This document shows positions 1 through 9,043 of a DNA stretch of 64,000 bases, piece after piece. Source of the stretch: Bacteroidota bacterium (lineage in GTDB: Bacteria > Bacteroidota > Ignavibacteria > Ignavibacteriales > Melioribacteraceae). Made by a program: the position numbers and the translations under genes. The stretch is taken from contig JAHISV010000005.1 of assembly GCA_018818065.1 (NCBI GenBank), positions 230,527-294,526 on the forward strand, in the 5' to 3' direction. The stretch's first letter is position 1. Each line of letters begins with the position of its first letter. Under the pieces are notes generated by a model. That model was not told the DNA's origin, did not search any database, and worked only from the letters and a program-made list of their open reading frames with translations.

Positions 1-2
1 TA

Positions 3-119
3 GCAGTTGAAGAGACCGCCGTTGAAGAAGTAGAAAAGTTTCTTACAGATAACGGTATAATCGCGGTTTCGTTTGGACAATTAAAAGCAAGATCAGAAGT
101 GCTGATAACGGTGTTGTAA
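3..119 (+). CDS. C-terminal tail of an unrecognised protein (partial)
   Basis: An open frame enters from the left edge and ends with TAA at 117-119, giving 38 residues that end in SEVLITVL. The only evidence that it is coding is that it is open and oriented like the next gene. It starts outside the window, and the visible tail (alternating acidic and hydrophobic residues, then a beta-like hydrophobic end) is not enough to name a family. Confidence 0.35.
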   Translation, partial: AVEETAVEEVEKFLTDNGIIAVSFGQLKARSEVLITVL

Positions 120-247
120 AAATAGAACCACAAGAGTAATCACAGCAAAAACTATTGTTTATTGAATCACTATTTTCGTCCCGTTGCTAATATAGGGTTC
201 ACGTTTAATTTATTATTAAAATATTAATATCATATTCTAAGGATGTT

Positions 248-1378
248 ATGGCTCTTACAAATATACGAGGTCTTTACCCCCATTTAAAACAAGACGGTGT
301 TTATTTTAATCATGCTGCAATGGGTCCGATGAATATTCTAACCCAGAAAGCCATTGATGTTTATGTGAAGGGGAGAACAATTCAGCCAATTGATCCATTT
401 GCACAATACCTTGAGTGGAGTAACCTTCTCAAAGAGAATTTAAGTGAAATGCTTAACTGTACACCTGACAGGTTGGCCTGGACTGACTGTGTTGGTAACG
501 CTATGAACATGGTAGCACAGGGTCTTGAGTGGAATAAGGATGACCATATTATCCTAAACGATCTTGAATTTCCCTCAAATGTTTATCCTTTTCTGAACCT
601 GGAGAAACAAAGGGTTAAGGTAGAAATTGTAAGTACCGAGAATGGAGTTGTGAGTATTGAAAAGATTGAAGCAGCGATTACACCTAAAACAAAACTTATC
701 TCTATCAGCCATGTTCAGTTTCTTACAGGGTACCGGATGGATTTAGTCAGGCTTGGTGAGATTTGTAAAAAGCATGGAATTATATTTTGTGTTGATGTGA
801 TTCAGTCAAGCGGAGTAGTACCTATTGATGTTGAAAAAATGAATATCGATTTCCTTGCAGGTGGATCGCACAAGTGGTTAATGGCACTTATAGGTCTTGG
901 CTATTTTTACATAAGCGAGGAACTCCAGTCAAAAATAAATCAAAAATATGTTGGCTGGACTTCCGTAAATGATATGTGGAACCTTCTTGATTATAATATT
1001 GAATTCAGAGAGGGTGCTGACAGATTCCAGAATGGAGGTCACAGTTTCATTGGAGTTGTGGCACTCAGTGCATCATTGCAAATCCTTATGCAAATTGGAA
1101 TTGAGAAGATAGAAGAAAGCATTCTTTCAAATACAGATTATCTTATCAATTCATTAAGTGAGCTTGGGTACAACTCAATACTTAAGTATCTGCCTGAAGA
1201 AAACAGGGCTGGGATAGTTTCAATAAAACTGGATAATGCCGAAAAGTTATCAGAGGCATTAAGCAAAATAAATGTAACTGTTGCAGTACGACAGGGCATT
1301 TTGCGCATGTCTCCTCATTACTATAACACCAAAGAAGATATAGATGAGTTCATTGCAAGATTAAAAAGCGTCTTATAA
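248..1378 (+). CDS. Class V PLP-dependent aminotransferase (cysteine desulfurase/isopenicillin-epimerase-like)
   Basis: A 376-residue fold-type I PLP enzyme of the class V aminotransferase group. The Schiff-base lysine is K209 in the motif GGSHKW. D183 (in FCVDVIQ) would contact the pyridine nitrogen, and Q186 follows at the usual spacing. Residues 18-30 (VYFNHAAMGP) match the N-terminal substrate loop of this group. No mobile cysteine loop of an IscS/SufS type is obvious near the C-terminus, so a housekeeping cysteine desulfurase is less likely than an epimerase or kynureninase-like role; the substrate is unknown. The ATG has an AAGGA element just upstream. The gene converges on the exchanger gene with one base between the stops, so it appears monocistronic. 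The family call is firm, the substrate is open. Confidence 0.85.
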   Translation: MALTNIRGLYPHLKQDGVYFNHAAMGPMNILTQKAIDVYVKGRTIQPIDPFAQYLEWSNLLKENLSEMLNCTPDRLAWTDCVGNAMNMVAQGLEWNKDDHIILNDLEFPSNVYPFLNLEKQRVKVEIVSTENGVVSIEKIEAAITPKTKLISISHVQFLTGYRMDLVRLGEICKKHGIIFCVDVIQSSGVVPIDVEKMNIDFLAGGSHKWLMALIGLGYFYISEELQSKINQKYVGWTSVNDMWNLLDYNIEFREGADRFQNGGHSFIGVVALSASLQILMQIGIEKIEESILSNTDYLINSLSELGYNSILKYLPEENRAGIVSIKLDNAEKLSEALSKINVTVAVRQGILRMSPHYYNTKEDIDEFIARLKSVL

Positions 1379-1379
1379 G

Positions 1380-2315
1380 TTATACCATAAAAGCTATGGC
1401 CCAGCGGGCAATACCAATGAGAAGTATCAATACTCCTTCTCCCCTGGTCAGTTTCCATCCCGTGCGCATGAATACCATAAGTATAAGCAGGGTAATAACC
1501 ATTATTATCAAGCTGATATAATCACTCTGTTCAATGCCAAGTGGACGTAAAATGGAAGCAATACCTAATACGCCCAGCATATTAAAAATGTCGCTGCCAA
1601 TAAGGTTGCCGGCAGAAATGCCATGTTTGCCTTTTGTAACAGCTACAATTGAAGTCGCAAGTTCGGGAGCAGAAGTACCAGCTGCAACAATTGTAACACC
1701 AATAAGCCATTCTGAAATACCGAATAATCGCGCTAGTTCAGAGGAAGACTCAACAAAAAAGTGAGCACTGGTAACAATTATTATTCCGCCTAGTATCAGC
1801 TTCGGAATATCTGATAATTTGAACGCGCCTTCCGGGACATCTTCATCAACATCCTGTTTCTGTTTTACAAGTACGGTGATATATATAATCAAGGCGGTGA
1901 ATAGAACTATTCCCTCGTAGAATTCCAATTTAAGATCATAGAAGAAGATAAGCAGCAGGACACCGGTTAATATGAGAACTATACCGTCTCTATAAATGAG
2001 CGCTTTAGTTGTTTTTAGGGTGGAAAATAATGCTACCAGACCAAGAATTACACCAAGATTGAAAATGTTTGAGCCAACCACGTTACCAACGGAGATTGCA
2101 GACTGACCTTTCAAAGCCGCCGAAACCGTGACTGCAAACTCAGGCGCGGAGGTAGCAATTGCCACAATAGTCAACCCGATTACCAATTCCGAAAGTCCAA
2201 GCTTTCTCGCAATTCTAGAGGCCGACTCAACTACCCAGACAGCTCCACCCCATAAACCAAAAATACATACCGTTATGATAACAACATTAAGGAGATGATT
2301 CATTGATTGTTCCAT
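1380..2315 (-). CDS. Calcium/sodium antiporter (CaCA family, YrbG-like)
   Basis: A 311-residue inner-membrane cation exchanger. It carries the two inverted alpha repeats of the CaCA family: the first holds TSAPEFAVT and GNVVGSNIFN (about residues 55-87), the second GTSAPELATS and GNLIGSDIFN (about 213-245). The acidic residue in each SAPE motif is the expected ion ligand. About ten hydrophobic segments are present, and the length is normal for bacterial YrbG-type proteins. Family knowledge suggests Ca2+ export in exchange for Na+ or H+. A strong terminator of the upstream small gene lies directly before this start, so it probably has its own weak promoter. The ATG at 2315 has little Shine-Dalgarno character; a second ATG four codons in is possible. 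Confidence 0.9.
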   Translation of the reverse strand: MEQSMNHLLNVVIITVCIFGLWGGAVWVVESASRIARKLGLSELVIGLTIVAIATSAPEFAVTVSAALKGQSAISVGNVVGSNIFNLGVILGLVALFSTLKTTKALIYRDGIVLILTGVLLLIFFYDLKLEFYEGIVLFTALIIYITVLVKQKQDVDEDVPEGAFKLSDIPKLILGGIIIVTSAHFFVESSSELARLFGISEWLIGVTIVAAGTSAPELATSIVAVTKGKHGISAGNLIGSDIFNMLGVLGIASILRPLGIEQSDYISLIIMVITLLILMVFMRTGWKLTRGEGVLILLIGIARWAIAFMV

Positions 2316-2320
2316 TCTTT

Positions 2321-2356
2321 AAAAAGAAAAAGCAGAGCCTTTAGTGAGGCCCTGCT
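2321..2356 (-). terminator. Rho-independent terminator after the 71-residue gene
   Basis: On the minus strand a 10-bp stem with one G-U pair (2331-2340 with 2347-2356, loop 2341-2346) is followed by a T-rich run (complement of 2321-2330). It lies directly after the stop of the small gene at 2380 and just before the exchanger start, so it separates the two transcripts. Confidence 0.85.
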
Positions 2357-2379
2357 CCATAATAAATTTTACAGTGACA

Positions 2380-2595
2380 CTAATCTTCAGGTGTGTATGA
2401 TAGCTCTACTTTTACATGAAAGTCGGCGCCGCTAAACATAGAATATTTGATATCGTTTAGTGTGCACTTGTAGTCCTCACCAATCAGCTCTGAAACAACT
2501 TTCGAAATTCCGTTTTCCAGATCGGAAATACTAACAGTCTTAAGTTTGTTTTTTAACAATTTGTCAACATCAACTGGTCTTTCTTTATCAGCCAT
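2380..2595 (-). CDS. Small hypothetical protein, 71 residues
   Basis: I do not recognise this protein. It is soluble and mixed in charge, with a lysine-rich N-terminal part (DVDKLLKNKLK) and a C-terminal half that looks like alternating beta strands (DFHVKVELSY). It has one cysteine (in YKCTLND) and no signal peptide or membrane segment. The ATG has a GGAGAAATAAAG element upstream, and a clear rho-independent terminator follows the stop, which supports a real, separately transcribed gene. The two-part make-up resembles small dimeric housekeeping proteins, but that is only an impression. It sits between the exchanger and the phosphohexomutase, on the same strand as both. Confidence 0.65.
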   Translation of the reverse strand: MADKERPVDVDKLLKNKLKTVSISDLENGISKVVSELIGEDYKCTLNDIKYSMFSGADFHVKVELSYTPED

Positions 2596-2724
2596 CTTTA
2601 TTTCTCCTTACAATAATTTCGTCTTTAGACGCCGAGTATTCTTATTAGTTCTTCTAAATATAACAGTTCAGTTTCAAAATCAAAACTAATTCTTTAACCG
2701 TAACAGTGCAGGCAATAGTTCATT

Positions 2725-4068
2725 TTACGAACGAATGATGCCAAGCAATTCTTCAGTCTTTTCTTTCATTAACTTTTTATCACTTCTCGATTCAACATTC
2801 AACCTTAATAAGGGTTCTGTATTGCTCATTCTAACGTTGAATCTCCAGTTAGGGTAAGCAACGCTTATACCATCAAGGTCATCGCTAATACCATCCTTAT
2901 ATTTTGCTTTTATCTCCTCAAGCTTTCCTGCCGGGTCGTCAAGTTTTGTGTTTATTTCACCCGAGCATGGGTAATCACTTATCATTTCCTCAACCAGCTC
3001 CGAAAGTTTTTTGCCTTCATCCGCCATAAGTTGAATAATAAGAAGGAAGGGAATTAAACCACTGTCAGAATAGAAGTTATCGCGAAAATAATGATGAGCG
3101 CTCATCTCGCCCCCATAGATTGAGTTTACTTCGCGCATTTTTTCCTTTATGAAAGCATGTCCGCTAACAGAGCGTACAGCCTCCCCACCAGCCTTTTCCA
3201 CAATTTCGATTGTATTCCATTCAAGCCTCGGATCGTGAACAATTTTTTCGCCGGGATTTGTTTTCAGTATCGATTTTGCCAGCAGTCCAACTATATAATA
3301 ACCTTCAATAAAGCTGCCTTTTTCATCAAAGAAGAAACACCGGTCGTAATCACCATCCCATGCAACGCCAAGATCAGCCCCGTGTTCAATTATCGCGTCC
3401 ATGGTAGGTTTTCGATTTTCGGGGAGTAAAGGATTTGGAACGCCATTAGGGAATGACGGATCAGGTTCATGGAAAACCTTAATCATTTCTATTGGTAATT
3501 TTGGTTCCAGAGCATCCAGAGCAGGACCAACACAACCATTGCCGGCATTAACAACAACTTTGTAGGGTTTTATCTTTTTCGGATCATAGAACTTATCGAG
3601 ATTTGCAATAAATTCTTTCATAACATCCATTGTTCTTACAGAACCTTTATTAGCCGCTTTTTCTCCAAGATCATTGTTCACAACCTTTTTTTCAATCTCA
3701 TTTAAACCGGAACTGTAACCCATAGGAATAGAACCTTTTTTAACAAATTTTAAACCATTGTATTCTGGAGGATTATGGCTGGCTGTTATCATTATTCCGC
3801 CATCAGCATTCAGAAATGGAGTGGCAAAATAAATCATTTCAGTTCCACATAAGCCCAGGTCAATTACATCGGCTCCTGCGTCTGTTATTCCTTCTGTCAG
3901 GGCTTTTGCTAATTCAGGAGAAGACTCTCTAACATCTCTACCAATTACGAACAATTTACCATCCAGATTTGGTACTAGTGTGCGGCCAATTTTGTAAGCC
4001 ATATCGGCATTTAAATCCGCTGGTACTTTGCCTCTAATATCATAGGCTTTAAAACCTGCTAATTTCAT
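2725..4068 (-). CDS. Phosphomannomutase/phosphoglucomutase (alpha-D-phosphohexomutase)
   Basis: A 447-residue cytosolic enzyme that interconverts hexose 6-phosphate and 1-phosphate (mannose and/or glucose), feeding nucleotide-sugar synthesis for polysaccharide and glycans. All four family signatures are visible: the phosphoserine loop TASHNP (S97), the Mg2+ loop DGDYDR (D238, D240, D242), the sugar loop GGEMSAHHYF (around residues 316-325), and the phosphate loop RMSNTEPLLRLNVES near the C-terminus. The sugar loop GEMSAHHYF is of the PMM/PGM dual-specificity (AlgC-like) type rather than phosphoglucosamine mutase. The start has a GAGGGAG element at good spacing. Length is normal for the family. 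Confidence 0.95.
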   Translation of the reverse strand: MKLAGFKAYDIRGKVPADLNADMAYKIGRTLVPNLDGKLFVIGRDVRESSPELAKALTEGITDAGADVIDLGLCGTEMIYFATPFLNADGGIMITASHNPPEYNGLKFVKKGSIPMGYSSGLNEIEKKVVNNDLGEKAANKGSVRTMDVMKEFIANLDKFYDPKKIKPYKVVVNAGNGCVGPALDALEPKLPIEMIKVFHEPDPSFPNGVPNPLLPENRKPTMDAIIEHGADLGVAWDGDYDRCFFFDEKGSFIEGYYIVGLLAKSILKTNPGEKIVHDPRLEWNTIEIVEKAGGEAVRSVSGHAFIKEKMREVNSIYGGEMSAHHYFRDNFYSDSGLIPFLLIIQLMADEGKKLSELVEEMISDYPCSGEINTKLDDPAGKLEEIKAKYKDGISDDLDGISVAYPNWRFNVRMSNTEPLLRLNVESRSDKKLMKEKTEELLGIIRS

Positions 4069-4225
4069 CTTTTTCTCCCTCGTTTCAGAAATTACGAAAA
4101 TAGTTTTTAATTACCTCAAAGATAAGGATTTAGAGGGACATTCTTCTTATCATAGGATTTTTTTTTGCATGGTTTTGTCGTAAATAAGAATGTAGATTTG
4201 CATCGAGAGGTAAAAGGAGGTAACT

Positions 4226-4534
4226 ATTAAAATTGCAATCAATCACCCCGAACGGTTTGCAAGGTGCAACAATTCCGAGTGCAAATCAGTATTTTTATTC
4301 AACCCAAGAGAATTATTAAGCGAAGCAGGAATTTTATGCCCCACCTGTAGAGAAATGCTTGATTCTCATCATTTTGTTCAATGTAAATGCTGCGAAGCCA
4401 TAGTTAACTTTATTCCGGCCGCACCCAGCGAAGATCCTATTGTATTTACGGTAGAGAAATGTTCAAACTGCCATGGTACAATTGAAGATGAACAAATAAT
4501 TAAACAGAGTTATTTTCCGGGTGTTTACATCTGA
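4226..4534 (+). CDS. Cysteine-rich zinc-ribbon-like protein with apparent ATT start
   Basis: A 102-codon frame from ATT at 4226 to TGA at 4532-4534. An ideal Shine-Dalgarno sequence, AAGGAGG at 4214-4220, sits 5 nt before the ATT. In this frame a stop (TAA, 4211-4213) lies just upstream of the Shine-Dalgarno, and there is no ATG, GTG or TTG before codon 44, so ATT is the only start that fits. The product has nine cysteines: C14 and C19, then CxxC pairs at 38-41, 53-56 (with C55) and 79-82, suggesting one or two structural zinc sites (two treble-clef or ribbon knuckles). I do not recognise a named family. It is divergent from the phosphohexomutase gene. A sequencing error or a pseudogene start is the alternative, but the good Shine-Dalgarno and the intact cysteine pairs argue for a real gene. 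Confidence 0.7.
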   Translation: MKIAINHPERFARCNNSECKSVFLFNPRELLSEAGILCPTCREMLDSHHFVQCKCCEAIVNFIPAAPSEDPIVFTVEKCSNCHGTIEDEQIIKQSYFPGVYI

Positions 4535-4574
4535 TAACTTTGTGATCTTGACTTTATTTACAAACCCCCATTCA

Positions 4575-4597
4575 CGACAGTTCTTTATGAACTGTCG
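4575..4597. repeat. Perfect 9-bp inverted repeat, possible terminator or operator
   Basis: Arms 4575-4583 (CGACAGTTC) and 4589-4597 (GAACTGTCG) with a 5-nt loop. It lies about 40 nt after the ATT-started gene and about 150 nt before the first S46 peptidase. There is no T-run on either side, so it is either a weak terminator or a protein-binding site. The rest of the 4535-4744 gap shows nothing else clear. Confidence 0.5.
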
Positions 4598-4744
4598 CCA
4601 GTATTGATATATCAAATCAGCTATCAGGTTATTTTAGAATAAAAAGGATTAATCAAAATAAGCTGGTCATTATGCTTATTTTTATGCCATTTATCGTTAT
4701 TTTGTCTCGGAAATTATTAAAAATCATCATTTAACGAGGAAGGA

Positions 4745-6865
4745 ATGAAAAAATTTAGTTCTCTGCTTTTATTGATATTGATAAGTGTAACGACTTTTTC
4801 ACAGCAGCTTTGGAATAATCAGCAGAAAGAAATTAAAGCCGGGCGGTTTGATACCGGTAGAATGTGGACTTTTGATACTCCCCCGACAAATTATTTTGCA
4901 GAAGAATATAACTTCACGGCCAACAAGGAATGGTTTGATCATGTCAGACTATCAACCCTGAGAATACCCGGATGTACTGCTTCGTTTATTTCAGAAGATG
5001 GTTTAATTATCACGAATTATCATTGCTCCGATTTCCATGTAGATAAATATGAGAAGGAAGGAGAGGATATATTTGAAACCGGTTTTTATGCGGCAAGTCG
5101 CGAAGAAGAACGTATTGTCCCCGGTTTCCATGCAGACAGACTTGAATTTATTGTTGATGTAACCGAAGAAATACATTCCGCTATTGCAGAAGGAATGACT
5201 GAGGATGAAAAGATAAAGAAGAAGGATGTAAAAGTTGAAGAGCTTATAAAAAAATATGATGAAGAAACCGGATTAACCTGCGAATTGGTTACCATGTACA
5301 ACGGTGGCAAATATTCAATTTATGGATACAAGATCTATAACGATGTTAGAATAGTATTTATACCGGAGTGGAATGCAGGACAATTTGGCGGTAATGAAGA
5401 TAACTTTACCTATCCACGTTATACTTTGGATTTTACACTTTATCGTGTTTACGACGACGAGGGGAATCCACTTAAGGTTGAACACTATTATAAATTCAAT
5501 CCCGATGGTCCAAAGCCTGATGACGTTTTGTTCAGTATTGGCAATCCAGGTTCTACAAGCAGGTTACTAACAATTTCTCAGCTGGAATATTTAAGAGATG
5601 TCATCTATAGAAATTATTCTTATTTCTATGATACATATTACAACAGACTTGAAATGGCAAAATCAAAATATCCGGAAAAAGCTGAGCTTTTTGAGGATAT
5701 AAGACAGATTTACGGAAACGGTCAGAAAGCGTTAGTCGGGTTTTATAAAGGGTTAATGGATACTTACTTTATGAAGAGGAAGGGTGATTTTGAAAATAAG
5801 TTTAAAGCTGCCGTTTTAGGAAATGAAAAATTAACCGATGAATACGGACATCTTTGGAAAGCAATTGAAATAGCTACATCTGAAAGGCGTAAATATGGAA
5901 ACAAGCTGGCTGCTTATTCAATGTCAAGACGAAGACACTCAGTTTATTTTGATATTGCTAAGAAAGTCTTAGACTATTCTGAGCAGATGAACATGGATAA
6001 AGAAGATCTGGATGAAAGTGATAGCAGTAAAAACATTGAAGATTTTGTTACTGAACTTTACGGAAAGAATTTTGATAAGGAAAGAGAAATCATTTTGCTC
6101 GGTGTTCAGGTGGATTACATGCTTATGAATGCTCCGGATGATGAAAACATTCTCCGGTTCACAAATAATAAAAAAAGTTGTGAAGCTGCCGAAGCAATAA
6201 TTGCAGGTTCAATATTGGAAACTCCGGAAAAACTAATAAAGTACCTTTCGGATGCCGATAACAATATTCTAATGGCTGATGACCCCTTTGTTACTTTTTT
6301 ATTGAATACAAAAGACGAGTTGGCTGAAATTAACCTGAAGGAAACTGAAATTACAAATTCAATTACAATTTATCAGGACTTACTTGGCCGTGCTCTTTAC
6401 GAGGTTTATGGGAATGAAATCCCTCCTGATGCGAACTTTACCCTAAGAATTACTGATGGCAGAGTAATGGATTACCAATATAATGGTACAATAGCTCCTG
6501 TCTTTACAACTTTTTACGGGATGTATAACCGTTATTACTCGCATCAGAAAAAGTACCCTTGGTTGATGCCTGCAAAATGGCTGGAAAATGAAAAGAATTT
6601 AGATTTGTCGACTCATTTCAATTTCTTATCAACCTTTGATCTGGTGGGGGGAAGTTCCGGCAGCCCCGTTATTAATAAAAATGCTGAATATGTCGGTATT
6701 GCTTTCGACGGCAATATTGAAAGTCTTAATGGTGATTTTATTTATCTGCCTGATATAAACAGGTCTATTTCACTTTCATCAAGCGCTATAATAGAATCCT
6801 TAAAAAGTATTTATAAAGCGGAAAGAGTAGTTGATGAAATTACAGAAGGCAAGATAGCTGAATAG
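4745..6865 (+). CDS. S46 family serine dipeptidyl-peptidase (DPP7/DPP11-like), copy 1
   Basis: A 706-residue periplasmic or surface exopeptidase that releases dipeptides from the N-terminus of oligopeptides. Residues 1-20 form a signal peptide (MKKFSSLLLLILISVTTFSQ). The chymotrypsin-like catalytic residues are visible: H93 in ITNYHC and nucleophile S638 in GGSSGSP; the aspartate lies between them. The residue after the FD pair near the C-terminus (FDGN, G656) appears to be the position that is Gly in DPP7 and Arg in DPP11, which would predict hydrophobic rather than acidic P1 preference; this is an eye alignment. The length matches the family (about 700-720). A GAGGAAGGA element precedes the ATG. 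It is followed after 36 nt by a paralogue in the same direction. Confidence 0.93.
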   Translation: MKKFSSLLLLILISVTTFSQQLWNNQQKEIKAGRFDTGRMWTFDTPPTNYFAEEYNFTANKEWFDHVRLSTLRIPGCTASFISEDGLIITNYHCSDFHVDKYEKEGEDIFETGFYAASREEERIVPGFHADRLEFIVDVTEEIHSAIAEGMTEDEKIKKKDVKVEELIKKYDEETGLTCELVTMYNGGKYSIYGYKIYNDVRIVFIPEWNAGQFGGNEDNFTYPRYTLDFTLYRVYDDEGNPLKVEHYYKFNPDGPKPDDVLFSIGNPGSTSRLLTISQLEYLRDVIYRNYSYFYDTYYNRLEMAKSKYPEKAELFEDIRQIYGNGQKALVGFYKGLMDTYFMKRKGDFENKFKAAVLGNEKLTDEYGHLWKAIEIATSERRKYGNKLAAYSMSRRRHSVYFDIAKKVLDYSEQMNMDKEDLDESDSSKNIEDFVTELYGKNFDKEREIILLGVQVDYMLMNAPDDENILRFTNNKKSCEAAEAIIAGSILETPEKLIKYLSDADNNILMADDPFVTFLLNTKDELAEINLKETEITNSITIYQDLLGRALYEVYGNEIPPDANFTLRITDGRVMDYQYNGTIAPVFTTFYGMYNRYYSHQKKYPWLMPAKWLENEKNLDLSTHFNFLSTFDLVGGSSGSPVINKNAEYVGIAFDGNIESLNGDFIYLPDINRSISLSSSAIIESLKSIYKAERVVDEITEGKIAE

Positions 6866-6901
6866 TACATTTACTCAGAAACCTGATTCGGAGCATTTTT
6901 C

Positions 6902-9043
6902 ATGAAAGTATTTTCACTCTCTATAACATTGTTATTCCTATTCTCCTTTGCGGATCTTAGTGCGCAATACAACATTTACGAAACCTTTGATCCATCTGAT
7001 ACTGAATATTCTCTTGATGATTTTGGTACCATGTGGACTTTCGATAATGTTCCGTTAGATAAATGGGAAACAGAATATGGGTTCAGACCAACAGAGCAAT
7101 GGCTTGATAATGTAAGGTTATCTGCCTTACAGTTTGGGCGCGGATGTTCGGCGGCTTTTGTTTCGGGGGATGGATTGATTATGACAAACCATCACTGCGG
7201 GAGAGGTCAGCTTTCTGATGTCCAGAAGGAAGGTGAAAACCTCTTGAGGGATGGTTATATTGCTAATACTTTAGAGGATGAAAGAAAAATTCCCGGTTTA
7301 TTTGTCGATCAACTTCTTTCTATTGAGGATGTTACCGACTCAGTTTACGCAGCTATGTCCCGAGGGGAAAATGATGATGAAAAAGTGAGTCTTAGGGATT
7401 CTGCAATTCGTGGAATAACAGATAGAATTGAAAAAGAAACCGGTTTAACATGTAACGTGATTGCCTTCTATAACGGCGGCAAGTACAAAGCCTATACGTA
7501 TAAAAGGTATTTTGATGTTAGATTAGTGATGGCTCCCGATTTTCAGATTGCCGCAACCGGCTGGGACTGGGATAACTTTACCTATCCGCGTTATGAACTG
7601 GACTTTGCTTTTTATCGTGCCTATGACGAGAATGGGCAACCGGTTAAAAGCGAGCATTATTTCAGGTGGAGTAAAAAAGGAGCTGAAGAAGGTGAGGAAA
7701 TATTTGTAATAGGAAGACCCGGTAGAACCAGACGACTTATATCAGTTGCTGAAATGGAATACTTAAGAGATTATGAGTATAAGTACAGATTGCTTCAACT
7801 AAATGAAGTATATAAGGTTTATTATGAACTGTTTAATTCCCGACCGGAATCTGAATCTGAATTGCTCAATAAGGTTTTAGGTACTGGAAATGGACGCAAA
7901 TCCTATGCCGGCAGACTGCTGGGTTTACGTGATGAATACATCATGTCAAAAAAGAAAGATTTTGAGCGTAATCTAAAAAACGCAGTAAACAATGATCCTG
8001 CCCTGAGCAAGAAATACGGGCATGTGTGGGATTCTATTGAAAATGCTTTAGACGAGCTTAAAGCTAACATTGCCGAACGTACCGCCTTTACACTCTCGCC
8101 TAACAATCAGCCTTACTATTACAACGTTGCTGACCAGATTATAAAATATGCCGAGCAGTTAAAATTGCCCGAGGATGATAGAAAGGCGGACTATCATAAT
8201 GGTAATGCAATTAAACATTTACAAGGATTCTATGCTGAGGGTTTTGACCATGAGCTGAATGAAAAATTATTGAGGGCTCACATCAATTATATTTGCGGAG
8301 TTTTGGGACCGGATCATTGGCTGGTTAAAAAGCTTTTTGGTGAGAAAAGAGGTGAAGAAGCTGTGGCTGATGTTCTGCAAAAATCATTTATCTCCTCTCC
8401 GGAAAAGATTGAGATGTTTTCGCAGAAAAGCGCCGATCAAATACTTCATTCTGATGACCCGTTTATCTATTTTTTGATGAGTACCAGAGAGCGAATTACA
8501 GAGCTTGACCATATAATAATGGAAAGTAGAAATACAATTCAGGTGTTGAATCAGATGCTGGGTGAAATAGTCTTTGCTGTACATGGGGAAATGTTACCTC
8601 CTGATGCTACATCCTCTCTAAGGATTTCTGACGGAAGAATATTGGGATATGAATACAATGGTACCATTGCACCGGCAAAAACAACTTTCTTTGGATTGTA
8701 TGACAGGTATTATTCGTTTAACCAAAAAACATATCCGTGGGGACTCCACGAGAGATGGAAGAATCCACCAGCTAAATTGAATTTAGCAACTCCAATAGGA
8801 TATGCCTCTACGAATGATATTGTTGGCGGAAACTCCGGCAGCACAATGATTAACAAAAAAGGCGAGGTGATTGGATTGGTTCATGATGGTAATCTTGAAA
8901 GTCTTGCGGGCGATTTTATATTTATTCCCGAAAATAACCGCGCTGTCGCAACGGACTCTTATGGTTTAATGGAAGCACTCAAGTATATCTACAAATCACA
9001 TCGGTTAGTTAAAGAATTAGAACAGGGAAAAATAGTTGAATAA
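6902..9043 (+). CDS. S46 family serine dipeptidyl-peptidase, copy 2
   Basis: A 713-residue paralogue of the preceding gene, sharing blocks such as MWTFDNVP, GCSAAFVSGDGLIMTNHHC, NFTYPRYELDF and YEYNGTIAP. It has a signal peptide ending near LSAQ (about residue 22). Catalytic His is H98 in TNHHC and the nucleophile is S645 in GGNSGST, where the usual Pro after GS is replaced by Thr. The FDG-equivalent is HDGN, again with Gly at the proposed specificity position. Tandem S46 genes usually broaden the range of dipeptides released from extracellular peptides; here both look DPP7-like, so the division of labour is not clear. It overlaps the next gene by 8 nt and so is probably co-transcribed with it. 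Confidence 0.93.
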   Translation: MKVFSLSITLLFLFSFADLSAQYNIYETFDPSDTEYSLDDFGTMWTFDNVPLDKWETEYGFRPTEQWLDNVRLSALQFGRGCSAAFVSGDGLIMTNHHCGRGQLSDVQKEGENLLRDGYIANTLEDERKIPGLFVDQLLSIEDVTDSVYAAMSRGENDDEKVSLRDSAIRGITDRIEKETGLTCNVIAFYNGGKYKAYTYKRYFDVRLVMAPDFQIAATGWDWDNFTYPRYELDFAFYRAYDENGQPVKSEHYFRWSKKGAEEGEEIFVIGRPGRTRRLISVAEMEYLRDYEYKYRLLQLNEVYKVYYELFNSRPESESELLNKVLGTGNGRKSYAGRLLGLRDEYIMSKKKDFERNLKNAVNNDPALSKKYGHVWDSIENALDELKANIAERTAFTLSPNNQPYYYNVADQIIKYAEQLKLPEDDRKADYHNGNAIKHLQGFYAEGFDHELNEKLLRAHINYICGVLGPDHWLVKKLFGEKRGEEAVADVLQKSFISSPEKIEMFSQKSADQILHSDDPFIYFLMSTRERITELDHIIMESRNTIQVLNQMLGEIVFAVHGEMLPPDATSSLRISDGRILGYEYNGTIAPAKTTFFGLYDRYYSFNQKTYPWGLHERWKNPPAKLNLATPIGYASTNDIVGGNSGSTMINKKGEVIGLVHDGNLESLAGDFIFIPENNRAVATDSYGLMEALKYIYKSHRLVKELEQGKIVE

